Part shown: one piece after another, positions 59,356 to 64,000 of the stretch
Layout: each line of letters begins with the position of its first letter
Numbering within the stretch: the stretch's first letter is position 1
Source: Thermoleophilia bacterium SCSIO 60948
GTDB lineage: Bacteria; Actinomycetota; Thermoleophilia; Solirubrobacterales; 70-9
Reading direction: 5' to 3'
Assembly: GCA_021496505.1 (NCBI GenBank)
Contig: CP053031.1
Location: forward strand, 310,001 to 374,000
Length of the DNA stretch: 64,000 bases
Position numbers and translations under genes: made by a program
The notes under the pieces: generated by a model
Told to the model about the DNA's origin: nothing
What the model saw: only the letters and a program-made list of their open reading frames with translations
The model's database searches: none

Positions 59356-59904
59356 ATGGACCCGGCCGGCGAGCGCAGCGACTTCTCCTCCGTCTACGAG
59401 GACCACATCTGGACGGTCTACGCCTTCTTCGGCTACCGGGTGCGCTCACGCCCGCTGGCCGAGGACCTGACCCAGACGACGTTCGAGCGGGCGCTGAAGG
59501 CCTGGGACCGCTACGACGCTTCGCGAGCCAGTCACCAGACGTGGCTGCTCGCGATCGCCCGAAACCTGCTCATCGACGATTCGCGGCGCAAGCAGCCAGC
59601 GGCTCCGTCGAGTCGCGAGCCCGACGAGGAGCTCGAGTCGATCGGATCCTCCGACGGCGATCCGGGGGCCAGCGAGGTTGATCTCGGGCTCGCCTCGGAC
59701 CTTCAGGCAGCCGTTGAGAGTCTCGGTGAGCGCGAGCGCGAGTTGATCGCGCTTCGCTTCGGGGGCGACCTCAACGGCCCGGAGATCGCAGAGCTCACCG
59801 GCCTGACGCTCTCCAACGTGCAGCAGATCCTTTCGCGCGCTCTGCGACGGATGCGCACGACGCTCGCCGAGCACGAGGGCGTCGCGTCCCGGCAGGGCCC
59901 GTAG
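59356..59904 (+). CDS. ECF-type RNA polymerase sigma factor
   Basis: 182 residues. Region 2 includes Y-A-F-F-G-Y-R-V, A-E-D-L-T-Q-T-T-F-E-R-A-L and W-L-L-A-I-A-R-N-L-L-I-D; an acidic linker (about 85-110) leads to region 4: L-G-E-R-E-R-E-L-I-A-L-R-F and G-L-T-L-S-N-V-Q-Q-I-L-S-R-A-L-R-R-M-R. Regions 1 and 3 are missing, as is normal for the group. It may direct the exported-protein genes downstream. Confidence 0.92.
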   Translation: MDPAGERSDFSSVYEDHIWTVYAFFGYRVRSRPLAEDLTQTTFERALKAWDRYDASRASHQTWLLAIARNLLIDDSRRKQPAAPSSREPDEELESIGSSDGDPGASEVDLGLASDLQAAVESLGERERELIALRFGGDLNGPEIAELTGLTLSNVQQILSRALRRMRTTLAEHEGVASRQGP

Positions 59905-59976
59905 ACCGCGCCCGCCCTCTGTGAGGGTTTGCTCAAGAAGCGTCAGCCTCGCCGGGTTCGGGCCGTAAGGGAACCC

Positions 59977-60582
59977 ATGCGCAAGATTTCGATTGTCACT
60001 GCCTCGATCCTCGCTCTGCTGGTTGCCGCGCTCGGGATGCCCGCGATCGCCTCGGCCCAGGGGAACTCCGCCGGCGATCAGTACGAGGAGAACGTCCCGA
60101 ATCCCGGCGGCGAGGGCAACGGCAACAACAACGGTGGAAACGGCTCGAACAACGGCGGAGGGGGCGGTAGCTCCGACGACGGTGGCTCGTCGCTTCCGCC
60201 CGGCGTGGCCGAGGATCTCGCCGAGCAGGGCGATGACGGCGCCGCGGCGGCCGCGCTGGCCGAGCAGGGCCCTGATTCTCCGATCTCCAGTGGGGGCGGC
60301 GAGGACTCGAAGTCCGGTAAGGGCGGCGACGATGATTCCGGCAGTGGTGGTGGCGACTCGGACGACTCCGACGGTTCGGCGGCTGCAGGCGCCAGCGGTA
60401 GCGACTCTGGTTCGGGTGGCGGATCGCCTGTGACCGAGGTCGCCCAGGCGGCCACGGGAACGGATGGCGACGGAGGCGGCACCGGGTTGCTGCTCCCGAT
60501 CATCATCGGCATCGCGCTGATCGGTGGGGTCGCCTACCTCGTCATCAGTCGGCGCGGCGGCGGTACGCCTGACCCCGCCTGA
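59977..60582 (+). CDS. Exported Gly/Ser/Asp-rich protein with C-terminal membrane anchor
   Basis: 201 residues from the ATG at 59977, preferred for AAGGGA upstream and the clean signal peptide (I-V-T-A-S-I-L-A-L-L-V-A-A, cleavage at A-S-A-Q). The middle is low-complexity: Asn/Gly, then Gly/Ser/Asp runs. The end is one TM helix (L-L-L-P-I-I-I-G-I-A-L-I-G-G) and R-R-G-G. No sortase motif is evident. A flexible wall-spanning stalk or regulator is possible; function unknown. Confidence 0.72.
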   Translation: MRKISIVTASILALLVAALGMPAIASAQGNSAGDQYEENVPNPGGEGNGNNNGGNGSNNGGGGGSSDDGGSSLPPGVAEDLAEQGDDGAAAAALAEQGPDSPISSGGGEDSKSGKGGDDDSGSGGGDSDDSDGSAAAGASGSDSGSGGGSPVTEVAQAATGTDGDGGGTGLLLPIIIGIALIGGVAYLVISRRGGGTPDPA

Positions 60583-60709
60583 CTGCTAGCGACGTCGGTC
60601 TTAAACCAGTCGCGGCGCGTGACTGTCAGTCCACACGCTTAGGTTTCGTATAGGTGGTCAGTATCACTCGACCAACCTCACGTGAGAGCGGAAGGACGCT
60701 GGAAGAAAC

Positions 60710-61114
60710 ATGAAGAAGATGATGCTGATCATCGGAGTGCTGGTCGTGTCGCTGGGCGTCACGGCGGCGGTCCAGGCAAAGCCGAAGAGTGACTTCAAGA
60801 CGAAGGTCACCATCAAGTCCGATAACTCGGGACCGTACTCCGAGGGATTCACCGGCAAGGTCAGAGCGAAGGGCCCGGGTCCAGCGGGACTGAAGCGTCA
60901 GTGCAAGGCAGGACGCCGTGTCACCGTCGTGCTGCGAGGCAGCGGCCCAGTCGGTAGTGACGTCACGAACCGCCGCGGCCAGTACGCCGTTCCGGCCCGG
61001 GGTGACTACGCCGAGCCCGGTCGCTATTTCGCCAAGGCCAAGCGCAAGAGCCTGCGCGGCCCGCGAGACTGCAAGCCCGGCAAGTCGCGGACGATCACGG
61101 TCGCTGGCGCCTAG
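60710..61114 (+). CDS. Small exported protein, paralogue A
   Basis: 134 residues. Signal peptide with M-L-I-I-G-V-L-V-V-S-L-G-V core and A-V-Q-A cleavage. The mature part is beta-rich and basic: F-K-T-K-V-T-I, F-T-G-K-V-R-A, C-K-A-G-R-R-V-T-V, G-R-Y-F-A-K-A, C-K-P-G-K-S-R-T-I-T-V. Two cysteines probably form a disulfide. The gene at 62992-63384 encodes a clear paralogue with the same ending. Role unknown. Confidence 0.72.
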   Translation: MKKMMLIIGVLVVSLGVTAAVQAKPKSDFKTKVTIKSDNSGPYSEGFTGKVRAKGPGPAGLKRQCKAGRRVTVVLRGSGPVGSDVTNRRGQYAVPARGDYAEPGRYFAKAKRKSLRGPRDCKPGKSRTITVAGA

Positions 61115-61133
61115 CAGCCACCGAACCGCATAG

Positions 61134-61195
61134 CCGCTCGAAGATCGAGCGGATCGGTCGAGACCTCGTTCGCGCAGGCAGCGCGGTGGGGTCTC
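61134..61195 (+). terminator. Two successive hairpins after small exported protein A
   Basis: First: perfect CCGCTCGA-AGA-TCGAGCGG (61134-61152). Second: outer arms GAGACC (61160-61165)/GGTCTC (61190-61195) followed by TTCC. Together they likely end the upstream transcript. Confidence 0.55.
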
Positions 61196-61249
61196 TTCCG
61201 TTGCAAGATTGAAAGCCGTACTGTTGCGGCGATGAGACGGGGGGATCCA

Positions 61250-61951
61250 GTGCAATTCAGATCGCGCACGGCGCTCTGCGGTGCAGCGGCGATGTTCCTT
61301 CTCTGCGGTGTGGTTGTGACCGCCGAGGCCGACGTCAGGCCGATCTCTCCGAGTGACTACGACGAGTACCGAGATTGCTTCCGCGACATCGACGGAGTCG
61401 CGCTGCAAGGCGACGGCGAGAACGACCGAGTAGTCGGTACGCGGCGAAACGACTTGCTCAAGGGCGGAGGCGGAGGCGACCTGATCTACGGTCGCGGCGG
61501 CGATAACTGCCTCGAGGGTGAGAACGGCCGCGACACCATACGCGGCGCGAGTGGGAACGACGCAATTCGGCTCGGCGCGGGCGACGACTTCGCCAGCGCC
61601 GGCGGCGAAGTCGATCAGGTGAACGGTGGCAACGGCGCCGATCGGCTGTCAGGCGAGGGCGACTCCGACCTGATGAACGGAGCGGGGGGCGCCGATTTCC
61701 TGTTCGGCGGACCGAAAGGAGACGTCCTCGGCGGAGGCTCGGGCGCGGACGCGATCAGCGGCGGTGTGGGCGCGGACAACCTGGCCGGTGGATCGGGCGG
61801 CGATGCGATCGAAGGCGGCGGCGGGAAGGACACGGTCGATGTCTCCGACGGTGCTCGTGACATCGTCGACTGCGGCGGCGGCCGCGACCTCGTCTTCGTC
61901 GATCACCGCGATCGAGTGGCTCGCGACTGCGAGCGCGTGAAGCGGGGCTAG
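61250..61951 (+). CDS. Secreted RTX-like calcium-binding repeat protein 1
   Basis: 233 residues from the GTG at 61250, chosen because GGGGGG lies just upstream; the ATG at 61232 is also in frame. Signal peptide with A-L-C-G-A-A-A-M-F-L-L-C core. From about residue 60 there are repeated G-G-x-G-x-D nonapeptides (N-D-L-L-K-G-G-G-G-G-D, G-G-A-D-F-L-F-G-G), the parallel beta-roll pattern that binds calcium. A cysteine-containing end, I-V-D-C-G-G-G-R-D ... D-C-E-R-V, is shared with the next gene. Sec export, not type I secretion, is expected. Confidence 0.83.
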   Translation: MQFRSRTALCGAAAMFLLCGVVVTAEADVRPISPSDYDEYRDCFRDIDGVALQGDGENDRVVGTRRNDLLKGGGGGDLIYGRGGDNCLEGENGRDTIRGASGNDAIRLGAGDDFASAGGEVDQVNGGNGADRLSGEGDSDLMNGAGGADFLFGGPKGDVLGGGSGADAISGGVGADNLAGGSGGDAIEGGGGKDTVDVSDGARDIVDCGGGRDLVFVDHRDRVARDCERVKRG

Positions 61952-62102
61952 GGCTCCGGAGCTGACCGGCGCGCGCCTCGCGCCGCGCCCCTAGCCTGCA
62001 CCGCTACTCCGAACGCCCATCGGTGTTTGGGGGGTCGTTAGTCGGGGGCAACTTCGGGCGCGTCACACGCTCTTGTGCCTCCTGTCACCGGGAGACATTG
62101 TT

Positions 62103-62849
62103 TTGAGGAAGTCATCGGCGGCCGCCGCTGCCACCGCGCTCTGTGCGCTCGCGATCGCGGTTCCCGCAGGCGCGGTCGTCACGCCGATCCCGCCCGGCGG
62201 TGACTACTACGAGGAGGCGTGTCCGAAGCCGATCAACGGCGTGGCACTCCAGTCAGACTCCGCTCCGGACAGGGTCATCGGCACTCCGAAGCGAGACCTG
62301 CTCAAAGGCGGAGGTGGCAACGACATCGTCTCCGGCCTGGGCGGAATCGATTGTCTCTACGGAGGCCCGGGGTCCGATCTCGTCGACGGCGGCCCGGCTC
62401 CCGACCTCGGTCTGCTCGAAGGGGGCGACGACGAGTTTCGGGGCGAGGGTGGCTCGGATGCTTCACGCGGTGGCGGCGGCGATGATTTGATGATCGGCGC
62501 CGGCGGCCGCGACACGCTGATCGGCTCGCCTGGTGACGACCAGATCAACGGCGGCTCGGGTTCCGACGGTCTCGCGGGCGAGGCCGGCGCGGACAGCCTC
62601 GTCGGAGGGCCAGGAGACGAGGTGATCATCGCCGGATTCGGCAAGGACGCAGTCCGCGCCGGTGGAGGCAATGACCGTGCCTACACCGAGGACGGTCAGC
62701 GCGATCAGGTCAACTGCGGCGGGGGTCGCGACAAGGCGTTCGTCGACCGCCGCGACCGCGTCTCGCGCAACTGCGAGCGGGTTTCCGTCGGCGCCGGGAA
62801 GGGCAAGGCAAGCGCACCCGCGCTGAGGCTTACGTTGATCTCGCCTTAA
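62103..62849 (+). CDS. Secreted RTX-like calcium-binding repeat protein 2
   Basis: 248 residues from a TTG at 62103 that directly gives a signal peptide (R-K-S-S-A-A-A-A-A-T-A-L-C); GGGAG lies upstream. Alternative in-frame start at 62073. RTX nonapeptides (G-G-G-G-N-D-I-V-S-G-L-G-G) fill about residues 60-205. The N-terminal I-N-G-V-A-L-Q-S-D and C-terminal V-N-C-G-G-G-R-D-K-A-F-V-D match RTX protein 1, so the two arose by duplication. Confidence 0.82.
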   Translation: MRKSSAAAAATALCALAIAVPAGAVVTPIPPGGDYYEEACPKPINGVALQSDSAPDRVIGTPKRDLLKGGGGNDIVSGLGGIDCLYGGPGSDLVDGGPAPDLGLLEGGDDEFRGEGGSDASRGGGGDDLMIGAGGRDTLIGSPGDDQINGGSGSDGLAGEAGADSLVGGPGDEVIIAGFGKDAVRAGGGNDRAYTEDGQRDQVNCGGGRDKAFVDRRDRVSRNCERVSVGAGKGKASAPALRLTLISP

Positions 62850-62991
62850 GACGCTCGACAGTCGGCGATCAATCGGCGTGGAGGCAGCGTTCGGGATTTA
62901 TGTTTGCTGAACGTATGTCACCAAGTCGGCCCATGGATGGAGTCTGGTGAGGCGACGACACCCCCCAACCCGTACACGGAACGGAGAACCG

Positions 62992-63384
62992 ATGAAGAGA
63001 CTTGCGATTCTGGGGCTGGCCATTCTGGTCTGCTTCGGAGCGGTGAACATCGCCACCGCGAAGCCGGGCAAGAAGTTCGAGACTCGGGTGAGCATTGGGA
63101 CCGAGCGCGAGAACGGAAACGTCATCGCCTTCAAGGGCAACGTCCGCTCGAGCAAGGAGCGCTGCGAGATCGGCCGGGTTGTCCGGATCATCAAGCGCGG
63201 CGACGGTGAGATCGGTCGTGCTCGCAGCGATCAGCGTGGCCGCTACCGGGTTGCCTTCGGCGGCGAGGACGAGTACGCCGAAAACGGCCGCTACTTCGCC
63301 AAGGCCTCGCCGAAGTTCCTGAACAAGAGCGGTAACACCCGTCTCTGCAAGGTCGGCAAGTCGCGGACGATCACCGTCGGCTAA
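62992..63384 (+). CDS. Small exported protein, paralogue B
   Basis: 130 residues from the ATG at 62992 with CGGAGA upstream. Signal peptide core L-A-I-L-G-L-A-I-L-V-C-F. It repeats the pattern of the gene at 60710-61114: F-E-T-R-V-S-I, F-K-G-N-V-R-S, C-E-I-G-R-V-V-R-I, D-Q-R-G-R-Y-R-V, G-R-Y-F-A-K-A and C-K-V-G-K-S-R-T-I-T-V. It closes a mirror-like set of four exported proteins. Confidence 0.75.
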   Translation: MKRLAILGLAILVCFGAVNIATAKPGKKFETRVSIGTERENGNVIAFKGNVRSSKERCEIGRVVRIIKRGDGEIGRARSDQRGRYRVAFGGEDEYAENGRYFAKASPKFLNKSGNTRLCKVGKSRTITVG

Positions 63385-63390
63385 CGACCG

Positions 63391-63456
63391 CCGCCCGCGG
63401 GCGGCACAAGCATCTGCTCGAGACGGGCGTCGGTCACCAGGCTGGCGCCCGTTTTC
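63391..63456 (+). terminator. Palindrome and rho-independent terminator after paralogue B
   Basis: CCGCCCG-CGGGCGG (63391-63404) is a perfect palindrome just after the stop. Then arms ACGGGCG (63423-63429) and CGCCCGT (63446-63452) are followed by TTTC, a usual terminator layout. The remaining gap to 63629 shows no other gene; it presumably holds the rpmG promoter. Confidence 0.65.
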
Positions 63457-63629
63457 GTTCCGGCTCCCGATCACGGCCACGAATCGCCTGCCGCGCCTCG
63501 CCTCGGGCTCGCTATCCTGAGCCGCAGCCTCACGTTCGATGTCACGATGGACATCGGCCGCGGAGGTCTTTTTTCTGTCAGGACCGTCGCGACGCCAAGC
63601 GACGGCAATGACCCGAAGAGGAGCAGCCC

Positions 63630-63794
63630 GTGGCTCGCGGAGACGTTCGAATCGCCGTCACACTCGCCTGCGAGGAGTGCAAGCGGCGCAATTACCAGAC
63701 CAACAAGTCGCGCCGCAACACGCCCGACCGCGTCGGCCTGCGCAAGTACTGCCGCTGGTGCGGCCACCACACGGCGCACCGCGAGACCCGCTAG
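63630..63794 (+). CDS. rpmG: 50S ribosomal protein L33
   Basis: 54 residues from GTG with GAGGAG seven bases upstream. It has [12 protein letters not shown] near residues 6-17, [23 protein letters not shown] and H-T-A-H-R-E-T-R. C-x2-C and C-x2-C make this the zinc-binding form. Component of the large ribosomal subunit; rpmG before secE is a classic order. Confidence 0.96.
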   Translation: MARGDVRIAVTLACEECKRRNYQTNKSRRNTPDRVGLRKYCRWCGHHTAHRETR

Positions 63795-63815
63795 GCGCCG
63801 GAGCCTCCGACCCGG

Positions 63816-64000
63816 ATGGCGAAGTCCCGCGCACAGCGAAAGGCCGAGCAGCGTAAGCGCGCTGCGGCCGAGGCCCGCCGCAAGGAGGGCCAGGCACAGC
63901 ACGACACGGAGGTCGGTCGCTCGGCCGACGTCGACGAGGCCGAGCTCGCCGAGCGCGGCGTCGACCTCGATCAGCTGAGGGGAAAGCCCGGCGAGCAGCC
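63816..64000 (+). CDS. secE: Preprotein translocase subunit SecE (N-terminal part)
   Basis: Runs off the right edge. The first 61 residues are a charged extension (M-A-K-S-R-A-Q-R-K-A-E-Q-R-K-R, then an acidic stretch D-V-D-E-A-E-L-A-E) with no TM helix yet. Actinobacterial SecE proteins often have such an extension, and position directly after rpmG is the main evidence. The TM helix should come just beyond the window. Confidence 0.72.
   Translation, partial: MAKSRAQRKAEQRKRAAAEARRKEGQAQHDTEVGRSADVDEAELAERGVDLDQLRGKPGEQ

Noticed and set aside
63539-63978. Two overlapping plus-strand frames around rpmG
   Set aside because: Shadow frames; the shorter rpmG and secE frames have ribosome sites and family matches.

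Overview
The window is about 70% GC, with dense short-spaced genes, frequent GTG/TTG starts and G/C-ending codons. It includes a sigma-70 RpoD-like factor, a FolE2-type GTP cyclohydrolase, several TetR regulators, Tat-exported proteins and an rpmG-secE pair at the right edge. No outer-membrane export genes are visible. This fits a high-GC monoderm Actinomycetota; Thermoleophilia (Solirubrobacterales-like) is my best guess, an inference from gene style and not from a phylogenetic marker.

Left part (1-32.7 kb) is mostly chromosomal housekeeping and small regulatory modules. A two-component system (378-2497) sits between two exported-protein genes, and both of these carry the same 11-bp-spaced direct repeat in front (375-394, 3121-3140), so the system probably controls its own neighbours. 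Then come tRNA-Thr(CGT), a GroES-like gene, glycosyltransferases with a DUF2304 partner, a TMEM175-like channel, a thioesterase, two ferritin-like Tat proteins, a family-5 uracil-DNA glycosylase, pgsA, folE2, the sigma factor, a CsbD-like gene and a large unidentified membrane protein divergent from a MerR regulator. A PD-(D/E)XK nuclease frame runs without a stop through tRNA-Tyr into an AbrB-like domain. Further right are an Lrp/DUF6421 divergent pair, a TetR/DUF2867-like pair, purK-purE, SDR, phosphatase, FHA and threonine-aldolase-like genes, tRNA-Thr(GGT), an SMR efflux/TetR operon with a double operator, a hairpin-bounded AbiEi/DUF559-like gene, an FAH-family enzyme and a flavin monooxygenase.

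Middle part (32.8-59 kb) is carbohydrate-centred. Three tandem secreted clan GH-A-like glycosidase paralogues (32.8-37.0 kb, with a Calx-beta-like protein between the first two) precede a Wzx/Wzy-type polysaccharide locus. That locus has a priming sugar-phosphate transferase, RmlA, RmlB, a nucleotide-sugar 6-dehydrogenase, a Wzz/BY-kinase, flippase, two polymerase/ligase-like proteins, GT2, GT4 and WecG/TagA-type transferases, two zinc-ribbon methyltransferases, a heparinase II/III-fold lyase, an AsnB-type amidotransferase and a fourth glycosidase. From about 42.5 to 57 kb third-position GC visibly falls, so this block looks acquired or exchanged. Dehydrogenase, amidotransferase and lyase together suggest a uronic-acid-containing, possibly amidated, polymer.

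Right part (59-64 kb): a small TM protein and ECF sigma factor, a Gly/Ser/Asp-rich anchored protein, and a mirrored set of secreted proteins (small exported protein, RTX-like, RTX-like, small exported paralogue). It ends with rpmG and the start of secE. No rRNA, CRISPR array, transposase or prophage was seen.
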